From positions 124,001 through 188,000 of the forward strand of contig NZ_JACXXO010000003.1 of assembly GCF_017980685.1 (NCBI RefSeq): DNA of 64,000 nucleotides, read 5' to 3'. This stretch comes from Pseudomonas iridis (lineage in GTDB: Bacteria > Pseudomonadota > Gammaproteobacteria > Pseudomonadales > Pseudomonadaceae). The position numbers and the translations under genes were made by a program. Positions 9,332 through 18,296 of the stretch are shown here, piece after piece (within the stretch, counting starts at the first letter, position 1; each line of letters opens with the position of its first letter). Below the pieces are notes generated by a model. That model ran no database searches. It was not told where the DNA came from and worked only from the letters and a program-made list of their open reading frames with translations.

Positions 9332-10144
9332 ATGAAGATTGTTTCCTTCAACATCAACGGACTGCGCGCCCGTCCGCATCAGCTGGCAGCGCTGATCGAA
9401 AAACACCAGCCGGACGTGATCGGCCTGCAGGAAACCAAGGTCCACGACGACCAGTTTCCGCTGGAAGAAGTACGTGCCCTTGGCTACCACGTGTATTTCC
9501 ACGGCCAGAAAGGCCATTACGGCGTGGCAATGCTCTCGCGTCAGGAGCCGATTGCCATCCACAAAGGTTTCGCGACTGACGAAGAAGACGCCCAGCGCCG
9601 CTTCATCTGGGGCACTTTCGCTGACGCCAATGGCGTGCCGGTGACGATCATGAACGGCTATTTCCCACAGGGTGAGAGCCGCGACCATCCAACCAAATTC
9701 CCCGCCAAGCAGCGTTTTTACAGCGATCTGCAAACCCTGCTGGAAACCCGGTTCAGCAACGAACAGCCAGTGGTGGTGATGGGCGATGTGAACATTTCCC
9801 CGGAAGACTGCGACATCGGCATCGGCCCGGACAACATGAAGCGCTGGCTGAAAACCGGCAAATGCAGCTTCCTGCCGGAAGAGCGCGAGTGGATGGCCCG
9901 CCTGAAAAACTGGGGCCTGACCGACAGCTACCGCCACCTGAACCCGGACGTGACTGACATGTTCAGCTGGTTCGACTACCGCAGCCGTGGTTTTGAAGAT
10001 GAACCGAAACGCGGGTTGCGCATCGACGTGATCCTGGCATCCCACGGTTTGCTGCCTCGGGTAAAAGCGGCGGGTGTCGACTATGAATTGCGCGGCATGG
10101 AAAAGCCTTCGGACCATGCGCCAATCTGGCTTGAACTGAGCTGA
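9332..10144 (+). CDS. xthA: Exodeoxyribonuclease III
   Basis: Exonuclease III is the main apurinic/apyrimidinic endonuclease and 3'-phosphatase of base excision repair. The 270-residue product matches the family length. It starts [14 protein letters not shown] and carries the metal and catalytic motifs of the DNase I-like fold: GLQETKV (Glu near 34), [14 protein letters not shown] near 150, and the C-terminal [10 protein letters not shown] with the catalytic Asp-His. The ATG at 9332 was preferred to an upstream one at 9293 because it gives the family N-terminus and has AGGA 9 bases before it. A 12-base perfect stem-loop follows the gene. Confidence 0.94.
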   Translation: MKIVSFNINGLRARPHQLAALIEKHQPDVIGLQETKVHDDQFPLEEVRALGYHVYFHGQKGHYGVAMLSRQEPIAIHKGFATDEEDAQRRFIWGTFADANGVPVTIMNGYFPQGESRDHPTKFPAKQRFYSDLQTLLETRFSNEQPVVVMGDVNISPEDCDIGIGPDNMKRWLKTGKCSFLPEEREWMARLKNWGLTDSYRHLNPDVTDMFSWFDYRSRGFEDEPKRGLRIDVILASHGLLPRVKAAGVDYELRGMEKPSDHAPIWLELS

Positions 10145-10169
10145 TCCTCAAATCACCTGAAATCCCCCT

Positions 10170-10195
10170 GTGGGAGCGAGCCTGCTCGCTCCCAC
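10170..10195. repeat. Single REP palindrome, possible terminator
   Basis: GTGGGAGCGAGC, a two-base loop and the exact complement form a 12-bp stem 26 bases after xthA. It belongs to the GAGCGAGCCTGCTCGC repeat family of this genome. There is no T-run, so termination is only possible. Confidence 0.7.
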
Positions 10196-10273
10196 ATTGA
10201 ATCGCTGTCATGTTTTGGTCATACGCCTGACTTAATCTCCCCGGCAATCCCCTTGGCTTCAATTGGTGCCGGC

Positions 10274-11608
10274 ATGACCCTGCGTGTTTTACTGGTTTTT
10301 CTGTTGGGCGCATGGCTGAAGGTCTCCGCCGCAGCCCTGCCCATCGCGCAAAACGGCCCGGCACTGCGCATCCAGGGATCCAACACCATTGGCGCCGAAC
10401 TCGGCCCGGCACTGGTTGAAGGATTGCTGCGAGAGCAAGGTCTGCTGAAGATTCACCGCGAAACCGCGGACACCGCCAATGAACTGCGGATCGTTGGCCA
10501 GACCGCGCAAGGTCAACGCGTTGTCGTGGAAGTTGCGGCCCACGGCTCGAGTACCGGATTCGTCGCATTGAAAAACGCCAGCGCCGATCTGGCCGCGTCT
10601 TCCCGCGAGATCAAGGATGGTGAGTTACAGACACTGCAATCACTCGGCGATCTGAAAAGCCCAGGCGCCGAGCAAGTCATTGCCATCGATGGCCTGGCGA
10701 TCATCCTCCACCCCGATAATCCATTGCAGCAACTGGATACCGAACAACTGGCGCGGATCTTCAGTGGCGAGCTAAAAACCTGGGAAGACCTCGGCGGGCG
10801 TGGTGGCGTCATTCATTTATATGCGCGGGATGATCAGTCCGGGACGTACGACACGTTTAAGGAATTGGTCTTGAGTCGTCGTGGGAAAAGTCTGAGTAAC
10901 GCGGCGAAACGGTTTGAATCCAGCGAGCAGTTATCCGACGCCGTCAGCAGCGATCCACAGGGTATCGGCTTCATCGGTTTGCCGTACGTGCGCCAGGCCA
11001 AAGCGGTGGCGATAGCCGATGGCCCGTCGCAATCGATGCTGCCACTCAACAGCTTGATCGCCACCGAAGACTATCCGCTGTCGCGACGATTGTTCTTCTA
11101 TCTGCCGCCCGACAGTCAAAACCCGTGGGCCAAGGCATTGGTGGCGTTTGCGCAAAGTCGTCAGGGCCAGGGCATTGTTGCGGCCAACGGTTTCATCAGT
11201 CAGACCGTGCATGCGATGACCGTCGCACCGAATGCGCTGATGCCGGAGGGGTATCAATCCCTCAGCCGTCACGCCCAACGTCTGACAGTCAATTTCCGTT
11301 TCGAGGAAGGCAGTGCCAGCCTCGACAACAAGGCTCGGCAGGATCTGGCTCGGGTGTTCGACTATATAACGCGCCACGACAAAACCGATCGCGCGGTAAC
11401 ACTGGTGGGGTTTGGCGACATCAAGGACGACCCGGCGCGGGCGGACTTGTTGTCCAAATTGCGGGCGATGGCCGTACGGCGTGAGCTGGTGAAAAACGGC
11501 GTGGTGCTGCGCGAGGTACGCGGATTTGGCGCGCAGATGCCGGTGGCAGCCAATAGCGCGGATGAAGGCCGGATCAAGAATCGGCGGGTTGAAGTTTGGA
11601 TCTACTGA
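10274..11608 (+). CDS. Phosphate-binding-like (PstS/PBP) domain fused to OmpA C-terminal domain
   Basis: This 444-residue exported protein has a signal peptide (about residues 1-21). A PstS-type periplasmic binding domain follows (about 25-320), with GSNTIGAELGPALVEGLL near the start and ARDDQSGTYDTFKELVL near 195. An OmpA-like peptidoglycan-binding domain occupies about 335-444 (NFRFEEGSASLDNKA, then NRRVEVWIY at the end). A solute-binding protein tied to the cell wall is unlike an ABC receptor, so it may sense or sequester an anion; phosphate binding is only inferred from the fold. No ABC transporter genes adjoin it. The ATG at 10274 was chosen over a TTG at 10253 because the signal peptide then starts normally; neither has a strong Shine-Dalgarno. 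Confidence 0.82.
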   Translation: MTLRVLLVFLLGAWLKVSAAALPIAQNGPALRIQGSNTIGAELGPALVEGLLREQGLLKIHRETADTANELRIVGQTAQGQRVVVEVAAHGSSTGFVALKNASADLAASSREIKDGELQTLQSLGDLKSPGAEQVIAIDGLAIILHPDNPLQQLDTEQLARIFSGELKTWEDLGGRGGVIHLYARDDQSGTYDTFKELVLSRRGKSLSNAAKRFESSEQLSDAVSSDPQGIGFIGLPYVRQAKAVAIADGPSQSMLPLNSLIATEDYPLSRRLFFYLPPDSQNPWAKALVAFAQSRQGQGIVAANGFISQTVHAMTVAPNALMPEGYQSLSRHAQRLTVNFRFEEGSASLDNKARQDLARVFDYITRHDKTDRAVTLVGFGDIKDDPARADLLSKLRAMAVRRELVKNGVVLREVRGFGAQMPVAANSADEGRIKNRRVEVWIY

Positions 11609-11640
11609 ACCTGATGTGATTGGGTGAACCTGCTGATGCC

Positions 11641-11731
11641 ATCGCTGGCAAGCCAGCTCCCACAGGTTTCTCGGGTGTTCACAAAATTTGTGCTCATTGG
11701 AGGTCCCTGTGGGAGCTGGCTTGCCAGCGAT
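11641..11731. repeat. REPIN (inverted REP pair)
   Basis: It has the same arms and nearly the same spacer (TTTCTCGGGTGTTCACAAAA) as 9128-9218. It lies between the convergent OmpA-fusion and acyl-CoA dehydrogenase genes. Confidence 0.87.
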
Positions 11732-11752
11732 GAACGATGACACGGTGTCGAA

Positions 11753-12982
11753 TCAGCGCTCGCTACGCAGCATTTCCTTCGGCACATACTTGCCGATTTC
11801 GAACTTGCCAATCGCCGCGCGGTGCACTTCGTCGGGGCCGTCAGCCAGGCGCAGGGTGCGTTGCATGGCGTACATGTAGGCCAGCGGGAAATCGTTAGAC
11901 ACCCCTGCCCCGCCATGCATCTGGATCGCCCGATCAATCACGCGAAGTGCCACGTTCGGCGCGACAACCTTGATCTGCGCGATCTCGCTCTTCGCCACTT
12001 TGTTACCGACAGTGTCCATCATGTAGGCCGCTTTCAACGTCAGCAGGCGCGCCATGTCGATTTCCATCCGCGAATCGGCGATCTTGTCGACGTTACCGCC
12101 CAGACGCGCCAGGGGTTTGCCGAATGCCGTGCGGCTCACCGAGCGTTTGCACATCAATTCCAAGGCACGTTCGGCCATGCCGACCGATCGCATGCAGTGG
12201 TGAATTCGGCCCGGGCCAAGGCGACCCTGAGCGATTTCGAAGCCGCGTCCTTCACCCAGCAGGACGTTTTCGTACGGCACGCGTACGTTGTCGAACAGCA
12301 CTTCAGCGTGACCATGCGGCGCGTCGTCATAACCGAATACCGGCAGCGGACGGACGATTTTCACGCCGGGGGTGTCAACCGGCACGAGGATCATCGAGTG
12401 CTGCGCGTGGCGCGGCGCATCAGGATTGCTCAGGCCCATGAAGATGAGGATTTTGCAGCGTGGATCGCAGGCGCCGGAGGTCCACCACTTCTTGCCATTG
12501 ATCACCCACTCGTCGCCATCACGCACGGCGCGGGCGGCCATGTTGGTGGCGTCGGACGAAGCGACATCCGGTTCGGTCATGGCAAACGCCGAGCGGATCT
12601 CGCCGCGCAGCAGCGGTTCGAGCCAGCGCTGTTTCTGTTCTTCGTTGGCGTAACGCACCAGCACTTCCATGTTGCCGGTGTCCGGAGCCGAGCAGTTGAA
12701 CGGCTCTGGCCCGAGCAAGGAGCGCCCCATGATTTCTGCCAGGGGTGCGTATTCGAGGTTGGTCAGACCGGCGCCGAGTTCCGATTCCGGCAGAAACAGA
12801 TTCCACAACCCCTGTGCCTTGGCCTTGGCCTTGAGCTCCTCCATGATCGCCGTCGGCTGCCAGCGATCGCCTTCGGCAACCTGGCGTTCGAACACGGCTT
12901 CGGCCGGGTAAACGTAAGTGTCCATGAACGCGGTCACGCGCTCACGCAGTTCTTGCACCTTGGGCGAATAAGCGAAATCCAT
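11753..12982 (-). CDS. Acyl-CoA dehydrogenase family protein
   Basis: This is a 409-residue flavoenzyme that forms the alpha,beta double bond of an acyl-CoA. The three-domain order is seen: N-terminal helices, then the FAD/acyl contact segment ([15 protein letters not shown] about 125-140, and [12 protein letters not shown]), and the C-terminal helical domain with [20 protein letters not shown] near 370. The ATG at 12982 has AAGAAGGT 8 bases upstream and was preferred to a TTG two codons earlier. A LysR gene is divergent, 171 bases away, and probably controls it. The length (about 410, not 380) and the [12 protein letters not shown] segment place it with the ACAD10/11-like group rather than short-chain enzymes. 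The substrate is unknown. Confidence 0.87.
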   Translation of the reverse strand: MDFAYSPKVQELRERVTAFMDTYVYPAEAVFERQVAEGDRWQPTAIMEELKAKAKAQGLWNLFLPESELGAGLTNLEYAPLAEIMGRSLLGPEPFNCSAPDTGNMEVLVRYANEEQKQRWLEPLLRGEIRSAFAMTEPDVASSDATNMAARAVRDGDEWVINGKKWWTSGACDPRCKILIFMGLSNPDAPRHAQHSMILVPVDTPGVKIVRPLPVFGYDDAPHGHAEVLFDNVRVPYENVLLGEGRGFEIAQGRLGPGRIHHCMRSVGMAERALELMCKRSVSRTAFGKPLARLGGNVDKIADSRMEIDMARLLTLKAAYMMDTVGNKVAKSEIAQIKVVAPNVALRVIDRAIQMHGGAGVSNDFPLAYMYAMQRTLRLADGPDEVHRAAIGKFEIGKYVPKEMLRSER

Positions 12983-13153
12983 GAGCAATTACCTTCTTGG
13001 GCAGAGGTTGTTTAAGTCATGCAATCGATGCTAGAACAGCGTTGATAATTTACCTAGCCTATTCTCGGCGTGTATTAACATTCATCACCGATATATGATC
13101 GGCTGATTGTCAGCCCCTAAAACACTTGCCCTTAAAACAAGAGAAGCCGCGTT

Positions 13154-14083
13154 ATGAATCTGAGCAAGGTCGACCTCAACCTTTTCATCGTCTTCGACGC
13201 GATCTACACCGAAGCCAACCTGACCCGTGCCGGGCAGATTGTCGGCATCACGCAGCCGGCGGTGTCCAACGCGCTGGCGCGGTTGCGCGAAACGTTTAAC
13301 GACCCGCTCTTCGTACGCACGGCTCAGGGCATGGTGCCGACGCCGATGGCACAGAACATCATCGGCCCGGTGCGCAACGCGCTGTCGCTATTGCGCGTAT
13401 CGGTTCAGGAAAGTCGCATTTTCAACCCGGCGCAAGCGGTCAAGACCTACCGCATCAGCATGACCGACCTCACCGAGGCAGTGATTTTGCCGCCGCTGTT
13501 CCAGCGTTTGCGCCGTTTGGCGCCAGCGGTAATCATTGAGAGTTTCCTGTCCAAACGTCGCGAGACCACCAAGGAACTGGCGGCCGGACGTCTGGATTTT
13601 GCCGTGGATGCGCCGCTCAACACCGACCCGCAGGTGCGTCATGTCAAGCTGATGGAAGACCGCTACGTTTGCGCGATGCGCAAGGGCCATCCGATGGCGG
13701 GCAAGGAAAAATTCTCCCTCGATGACTATCTGTCGCTGACGCACATCCATATTTCCAGCCGTCGCAGCGGCCTCGGCTATGTGGACCTGGCACTTGGAAA
13801 AATGGGCATTCAGCGCAAGATCGCATTGCGCTCGCAGCATTATTTGATGGCGTCCCAGGTGATGCAGCAGACCGACATGGTCATGACCGTGCCGGAGCGT
13901 TTCGCCCGTCGCCATGAACTGCATGCGTTTAATCTGCCGGTCAACGATGTGCCGCCGGTGGAGACGCATCTGTATTGGCATGAGAGCACCGATCAGGACC
14001 CGGCGAATCGCTGGATGCGCGAGCAGATGATCGAGTTGTGCCAGCAGGTGACGGCGCATGAGAAGAAGCTTGATAAGGTGTAA
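13154..14083 (+). CDS. LysR-family transcriptional regulator
   Basis: A 309-residue LysR protein: winged helix-turn-helix at residues 5-65 (NLTRAGQIVGITQPAVSNAL), then the two-lobed effector domain (about 92-300). It is of the NodD/PA-type subgroup that starts NLSKVDLNLFIVFDAIY. It is divergent from the acyl-CoA dehydrogenase gene, and the 171-base gap probably holds both promoters. Regulation of that dehydrogenase is an inference from this arrangement. Confidence 0.88.
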   Translation: MNLSKVDLNLFIVFDAIYTEANLTRAGQIVGITQPAVSNALARLRETFNDPLFVRTAQGMVPTPMAQNIIGPVRNALSLLRVSVQESRIFNPAQAVKTYRISMTDLTEAVILPPLFQRLRRLAPAVIIESFLSKRRETTKELAAGRLDFAVDAPLNTDPQVRHVKLMEDRYVCAMRKGHPMAGKEKFSLDDYLSLTHIHISSRRSGLGYVDLALGKMGIQRKIALRSQHYLMASQVMQQTDMVMTVPERFARRHELHAFNLPVNDVPPVETHLYWHESTDQDPANRWMREQMIELCQQVTAHEKKLDKV

Positions 14084-14106
14084 GAAATTACACCGCGTTA
14101 TCGTTC

Positions 14107-14189
14107 TTCGCGAGCAGGCTCGCTCCCACAGGGGATTGCTCTCTGACTGAATTAATGCGGTCGAATGTGGGAGCGAGCCTGCTCGCGAA
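14107..14189. repeat. REPIN of the GCGAGCAGGCTCGC type
   Basis: Inverted arms TTCGCGAGCAGGCTCGCTCC / complement flank a spacer of about 35 bases. It separates the LysR gene from the liuR promoter. Confidence 0.85.
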
Positions 14190-14221
14190 GGGGCCATCAA
14201 ATACACCAAAAATCATCCCGC

Positions 14222-14237
14222 TTGACGTAAACGTCAA
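14222..14237. promoter_or_regulatory. LiuR operator upstream of liuR
   Basis: TTGACGTAAACGTCAA is a 16-base palindrome, 43 bases before the liuR start. It closely matches two further sites at 18183-18198 and 18226-18241 before liuA, and resembles the published LiuR box of proteobacteria. This implies that LiuR controls its own transcript with liuE. Confidence 0.82.
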
Positions 14238-14280
14238 CCTACCATTAGCTTAGCGCCAAGACCTTTTATCGAGCGCTTTC

Positions 14281-14679
14281 ATGAGCAGCCAGACCTATAG
14301 CATTTCCGACCTTGCCCGCGAGCTGGACATCACCACCCGGGCAATTCGCTTTTATGAAGAGCAAGGCCTGCTCAGCCCTGAGCGTCGCGGCCAGGAACGC
14401 ATCTATTCGCCCCGCGACAAGGTCAGCCTGAAGCTGATCCTGCGCGGCAAGCGCATCGGTTTCTCGCTGGCCGAATGCCGCGAACTGATCGAACTCTACG
14501 ACCCGTCCAGCGGTAACACCAAACAACTCAACAGCATGCTGGCGAAAATCAGCGAGCGCCGGGAACAGCTGGAGCAGCAATTGCTCGACATCGAGCAGAT
14601 GAAGCTGGAACTCGATACCGCCGAGGAACGCTGCGTGCAGGCGCTGGAGCAGACGCTCAAGAGCCAGCAAGCCATCTAA
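14281..14679 (+). CDS. liuR: MerR-family regulator of leucine/isovalerate degradation
   Basis: LiuR is a MerR-type regulator of the liu pathway, responding to a branched-chain acyl-CoA intermediate. The 132-residue product has the MerR helix-turn-helix (SISDLARELDITTRAIRFYE at 7-26), the wing (ERIYSPRDKVSLKLILRGKR) and a C-terminal dimerising coiled coil (about 85-130, Glu/Leu/Gln rich). It lacks the metal-binding cysteines of MerR or CueR. Its own operator lies at 14222, and two more precede liuA. liuE follows 144 bases later across a REPIN. Confidence 0.9.
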   Translation: MSSQTYSISDLARELDITTRAIRFYEEQGLLSPERRGQERIYSPRDKVSLKLILRGKRIGFSLAECRELIELYDPSSGNTKQLNSMLAKISERREQLEQQLLDIEQMKLELDTAEERCVQALEQTLKSQQAI

Positions 14680-14694
14680 AGGTCAACTTTTCCC

Positions 14695-14788
14695 CCTGTG
14701 GAAGCGGGCTTGCCCGCGATCATGCCGGAGCATCCAGCATTAATGCTGACTGACCCGACGTCATCGCGGGCAAGCCCGCTCCCACAGG
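14695..14788. repeat. REPIN of the GCGGGCAAGCCCGC type
   Basis: Inverted arms GAAGCGGGCTTGCCCGCGAT / ATCGCGGGCAAGCCCGCTCC flank a 47-base spacer. It lies between liuR and liuE, in what should be one transcript. Confidence 0.83.
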
Positions 14789-14824
14789 ACTCTCCACGAA
14801 TCAAAATTCAAGCAGGTCAACGCC

Positions 14825-15724
14825 ATGTCCCTCCCCTCCCAAGTACGCCTGATCGAAGTCGGCCCGCGCGATGGCCTGCAGAACGAAGCCCAACCCATCA
14901 GCGTGGCTGACAAGGTGCAACTGGTCGACGCCTTGAGCGCCGCAGGTCTTGGCTATATAGAAGTCGGCAGTTTCGTCTCACCGAAATGGGTGCCGCAGAT
15001 GGCCGGGTCCGCCGAGGTGTTCGCGCAGATCCAACGTAAGCCCGGCGTGACCTACGGTGCACTGGCACCGAACCTGCGTGGTTTCGAAGATGCTGTCGCG
15101 GCCGGGGTCAAGGAGGTCGCGGTGTTCGCCGCTGCATCCGAAGCGTTCTCGCAGCGCAACATCAACTGCTCAATCAGTGAAAGCCTGGCGCGGTTTGCGC
15201 CGATCATGGACGCGGCGAAACAGCATGGCGTTACCGTACGCGGTTACGTTTCCTGCGTGCTCGGCTGTCCTTACGAGGGCACCGTCGCGCCGGAGCAAGT
15301 GGCCATGGTTGCGCGCGAGTTGTACGCGATGGGCTGTTATGAAGTGTCGCTCGGCGACACCATCGGCACCGGCACCGCAGGCGCGACTCGTCGCCTGTTT
15401 GAAGTGGTTTCGGCGCAGGTGCCAAGAGAAAAACTCGCCGGGCACTTTCACGACACCTATGGCCAGGCCATGGCCAACATCTACGCCAGTCTGCTCGAAG
15501 GCATCGCGGTGTTCGACAGCTCTATCGCCGGCCTCGGCGGTTGCCCGTACGCCAAAGGTGCGAGCGGTAACGTCGCCACCGAAGACGTTGTTTACCTGCT
15601 CAACGGGCTGGGAATCGACACCGGAATCGACCTGGACGCCTTGATTGCCGCGGGTCAGCAAATCAGCGCGGTGCTCGGTCGCCCGAGCGGCTCGCGCGTG
15701 GCCAAGGCCCGTAACGCACAGTGA
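14825..15724 (+). CDS. liuE: Hydroxymethylglutaryl-CoA lyase
   Basis: This enzyme splits 3-hydroxy-3-methylglutaryl-CoA into acetoacetate and acetyl-CoA, the last step of leucine degradation. The 299-residue TIM-barrel product shows the metal and catalytic features of the HMGL family: EVGPRDGLQNE near residue 11, FHDTYGQAMAN near 210, and the signature loop AGLGGCPYAKGASGNVATED near 237-256 with the active-site Cys. It is also called mvaB. In this window it is parted from liuABCD by CrcY and an oppositely oriented ligase gene, but lies just after liuR. Confidence 0.95.
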   Translation: MSLPSQVRLIEVGPRDGLQNEAQPISVADKVQLVDALSAAGLGYIEVGSFVSPKWVPQMAGSAEVFAQIQRKPGVTYGALAPNLRGFEDAVAAGVKEVAVFAAASEAFSQRNINCSISESLARFAPIMDAAKQHGVTVRGYVSCVLGCPYEGTVAPEQVAMVARELYAMGCYEVSLGDTIGTGTAGATRRLFEVVSAQVPREKLAGHFHDTYGQAMANIYASLLEGIAVFDSSIAGLGGCPYAKGASGNVATEDVVYLLNGLGIDTGIDLDALIAAGQQISAVLGRPSGSRVAKARNAQ

Positions 15725-15732
15725 GGCCGAGG

Positions 15733-15775
15733 GTGTTACCGCTGCGTCCGCAAAGTGGGCACGAGCGAGTAACAC
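15733..15775. promoter_or_regulatory. Possible CbrB activator site upstream of CrcY
   Basis: GTGTTAC at 15733-15739 and GTAACAC at 15769-15775 form a perfect inverted repeat 85-125 bases upstream of a sigma-54 promoter. The place suits a two-component activator such as CbrB, which controls Crc-antagonist RNAs in pseudomonads. That CbrB binds here is inferred. Confidence 0.5.
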
Positions 15776-15855
15776 GGAAACAAATTGTCTGGCTTTGACC
15801 GGGCGATAAAACCCGAAAAAATATCAAGTCATTGATTTATAAGGAATTTTTAAAG

Positions 15856-15873
15856 TTGGCACGCGTCCTGCTA
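15856..15873 (+). promoter_or_regulatory. Sigma-54 promoter of CrcY
   Basis: TTGGCACGCGTCCTGCTA has the GG (-24, 15858-15859) and GC (-12, 15870-15871) doublets with exactly 10 bases between them. Transcription should begin near 15882, where the A-rich RNA starts. Confidence 0.85.
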
Positions 15874-15881
15874 TCTCTATG

Positions 15882-16260
15882 GCATAACAAGAATAAAAAG
15901 CGGCAAACCAATAAAAATAAGACGTAACGACTCTGACATAACAAAAACAACACGGCAGAGACGCAGCTAACAGATTTTTTTGGAGAAGGTGTGTTTTTCA
16001 GGGTGCTCTCAGGAGTGACCCGCAACCGGGCAGAGAATAATAAAACTACCTTCAGGTAGCTCCCGAATCGGTTGGATCGTTTAACGAGAAAGCAGATCAG
16101 CGCTCAAAAAAATACGTTTGCTCTTGATCCCGGATGGGGGTCGCCAAAAACAGCGGTAAAGGGCCACGGTTGCCAAAAACAACAATAGACCGACCCTCAA
16201 TAATAAAAAAAGAGCACGCGACGACAAAATTAAAGGGGAGCCTCGGCTCCCCTTTGTGCT
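15882..16260 (+). ncRNA. crcY: CrcY-type small RNA (Hfq/Crc antagonist, catabolite repression)
   Basis: CrcZ/CrcY RNAs carry several A-rich CA motifs that titrate Hfq with Crc and so relieve carbon catabolite repression. Here an RNA of about 375 bases would start after a sigma-54 promoter and end at a strong terminator (16232-16255). Motifs of the AANAANAA kind are at 15886-15896, 15910-15920, 15940-15950, 16036-16045, 16178-16185 and 16199-16211. No protein-coding frame is credible, and the stretch is far richer in A than its surroundings. The place next to the HMG-CoA lyase gene agrees with that known to me for crcY in P. putida. CrcX or CrcZ would be the alternative names. Confidence 0.85.
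16232..16258 (+). terminator. Rho-independent terminator of CrcY
   Basis: AAAGGGGAGCC, a two-base loop and GGCTCCCCTTT form an 11-bp perfect stem. It follows an A-rich stretch and is followed by a T-containing tail. Confidence 0.85.
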
Positions 16261-16290
16261 TTCTGTGATTCCCGAATACCCCCCAATCCC

Positions 16291-16380
16291 TGTGGGAGCT
16301 GGCTTGCCAGCGATTGCGGTAGATCATTCAACGTTGATGCTGGCTGACCTGACGCCATCGCTGGCAAGCCAGCTCCCACA
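16291..16380. repeat. REPIN (inverted REP pair)
   Basis: The GCTGGCTTGCCAGC arms are in reversed order relative to 9128-9218, with a different spacer. It lies between the CrcY terminator and the convergent acyl-CoA ligase gene. Confidence 0.85.
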
Positions 16381-16390
16381 GTGATTGTGG

Positions 16391-18088
16391 TTAGGGCTCA
16401 ATTGTTTTCAGCTCCTCGATACTGATCTCGCGCATCCTGAATTTCTGAATCTTGCCCGTCACCGTCATCGGAAACTCTTCGACAAACTTGAAATGCCGTG
16501 GTGTCTTGAAGTGCGCGATGCGCTCCTTGCACCAGGTTTGCAGCTCCAGTTCTGAAGCGCTGTGGCCGGGATGGAATTTGATCCAGGCGACAATTTCCTC
16601 ACCGTAACGCGAGCACGGAATGCCGATCACCTGCACGTCCGCCACGGCCGGATGGGTGAAGAAGAACTCCTCCAGCTCACGCGGATAAACATTCTCGCCA
16701 CCGCGAATGATCATGTCCTTGTTACGTCCGGCGATGTTCACGTAGCCATCGTCATCCATGCTCGCCAGATCGCCGGTGTGCATCCAGCCGGCCTCATCGA
16801 TGGCCTCGGCGGTGGCCTGCGGATTGCTCCAGTAGCCGAGCATGACACTGTAACCACGGGTACAGAGTTCGCCGATGGTGCCGCGCGGCACCAGGTTGCC
16901 GGCCTCGTCGATGATCTTGCTTTCAAGTTGCGGTTGGGTGCGGCCGACAGTGGTCACGCGCAATTCCAGTTCATCGTTCGGTCCGGTCTGTAGCGAAACG
17001 GGGCTGGTTTCGGTCATGCCATAGGCGATCTGCACTTCGCTCATGTGCATCTCGCTGATGACCCGGCGCATGACTTCGATCGGGCAAGTGGCGCCGGCCA
17101 TGATGCCGGTGCGCAGGCTCGACAGATCGAATTCGCCGCGTTGTGGCTGGTCGAGCATGGCGATGAACATGGTCGGCACGCCGTAAAGCCCGGTGGCTTT
17201 TTCTTCGGCGACGGTTTGCAGGGTCAGCAACGGATCGAAGGCATCGTTGGGATAAATCATCGTGCTGCCGTGGGTAATGCAACCGAGGTTGCCCATGACC
17301 ATGCCGAAGCAGTGGTACAGCGGCACCGGGATCACCAGTCGATCAAGCGGCGTCAGGCCAATACTTTCGCCGACCATGTAACCGTTATTGAGAATGTTGT
17401 AGTGACTGAGGGTCGCGCCCTTGGGGAAACCGGTGGTGCCGGAGGTGTACTGGATGTTCACCGGTTGATCGAAGTGCAGGCTGTCGCTGCGTTCATGCAG
17501 TTGTTGCGGGGCGATGCTGGCGGCCATATCGGCCAGTTGCGACCACGGCAGGAAACCCGACGGCGGTTGTGCGTCGAGGCTGATCACGCCACGCAGCTCC
17601 GGCAGACGCTCGCTGCGCAATTGGCCGATGGATTGCTCCGCCAGTTCCGGCACCAGTCCCTGCAACATGCCGTGATAACTGGAGGTCTTGAATGCTCCGG
17701 CACAGACCAGCCAGTTGCAGCCCGACTGCTTGAGGACATATTCGAGTTCGGAGGTGCGGTAGGCCGGGTTGATGTTGACCAGGATCACCCCGATCTTCGC
17801 GGTGGCGAATTGGGTGATGCACCACTGCGCGCAATTCGGGGCCCAGATGCCGAGTCGATCGCCCGCCTGCAATCCCAACGCCAGCAAAGCCCTGGCATGC
17901 AGATCCACTGCGTCAGCGAGCTGTTGCCAGGAGTAGCGCAGCTGCTGATGGCGCACCACCAACGCCTCGCCGTCCGGGTATCGCGCGACGGTCTGATCGA
18001 ACATCTGCCCGATGGTCATCGCCAGCAAGGCTTTGTCCTGGGAACCTCGGGTGTAACTGCGCTGCGGATTTGCACTGGGTTGATCCAT
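16391..18088 (-). CDS. AMP-forming acyl-CoA synthetase
   Basis: This 565-residue member of the ANL superfamily activates a carboxylic acid to its acyl-CoA. The P-loop [16 protein letters not shown] lies near residue 215, YGMTETSP near 355, [20 protein letters not shown] near 440, and the hinge and C-terminal lysine motifs near 460 and 540 ([25 protein letters not shown]). It is divergent from liuA, with LiuR sites in the shared 208-base gap, so it is probably part of the LiuR regulon. It could activate isovalerate or related branched short acids feeding LiuA. The same pair (ligase next to the isovaleryl-CoA dehydrogenase) is known to me in P. putida. Chain length preference is not visible. 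Confidence 0.88.
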   Translation of the reverse strand: MDQPSANPQRSYTRGSQDKALLAMTIGQMFDQTVARYPDGEALVVRHQQLRYSWQQLADAVDLHARALLALGLQAGDRLGIWAPNCAQWCITQFATAKIGVILVNINPAYRTSELEYVLKQSGCNWLVCAGAFKTSSYHGMLQGLVPELAEQSIGQLRSERLPELRGVISLDAQPPSGFLPWSQLADMAASIAPQQLHERSDSLHFDQPVNIQYTSGTTGFPKGATLSHYNILNNGYMVGESIGLTPLDRLVIPVPLYHCFGMVMGNLGCITHGSTMIYPNDAFDPLLTLQTVAEEKATGLYGVPTMFIAMLDQPQRGEFDLSSLRTGIMAGATCPIEVMRRVISEMHMSEVQIAYGMTETSPVSLQTGPNDELELRVTTVGRTQPQLESKIIDEAGNLVPRGTIGELCTRGYSVMLGYWSNPQATAEAIDEAGWMHTGDLASMDDDGYVNIAGRNKDMIIRGGENVYPRELEEFFFTHPAVADVQVIGIPCSRYGEEIVAWIKFHPGHSASELELQTWCKERIAHFKTPRHFKFVEEFPMTVTGKIQKFRMREISIEELKTIEP

Positions 18089-18182
18089 GACGACCCCTAT
18101 TGTCTTTATTAGCGGGTTTGCCGGATTAGTCCCTCTGGGACAGTCCGTTTTCTATCTTGAACTGTCTCTACTCTCGCCTAAG

Positions 18183-18198
18183 TTGACGTTAACGTAAA
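18183..18198. promoter_or_regulatory. LiuR operator 1, ligase/liuA divergent promoter
   Basis: TTGACGTTAACGTAAA is a near-palindrome matching the site before liuR. It lies 95 bases upstream of the ligase start and probably serves that side. Confidence 0.82.
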
Positions 18199-18225
18199 GT
18201 GTGATTGACAGTCACTCATCGCAGG

Positions 18226-18241
18226 CTTACGTTAACGTCAA
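18226..18241. promoter_or_regulatory. LiuR operator 2, liuA promoter
   Basis: CTTACGTTAACGTCAA is the near mirror image of operator 1, centred 43 bases (four turns) from it and 56 bases before the liuA start. Two sites in one gap suit separate control of two divergent promoters. Confidence 0.82.
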
Positions 18242-18296
18242 GGTGAGAGCTGAACCGCCGCCCTCCCCACCCTACAAAAAAGCCAAAAGGTGACCC

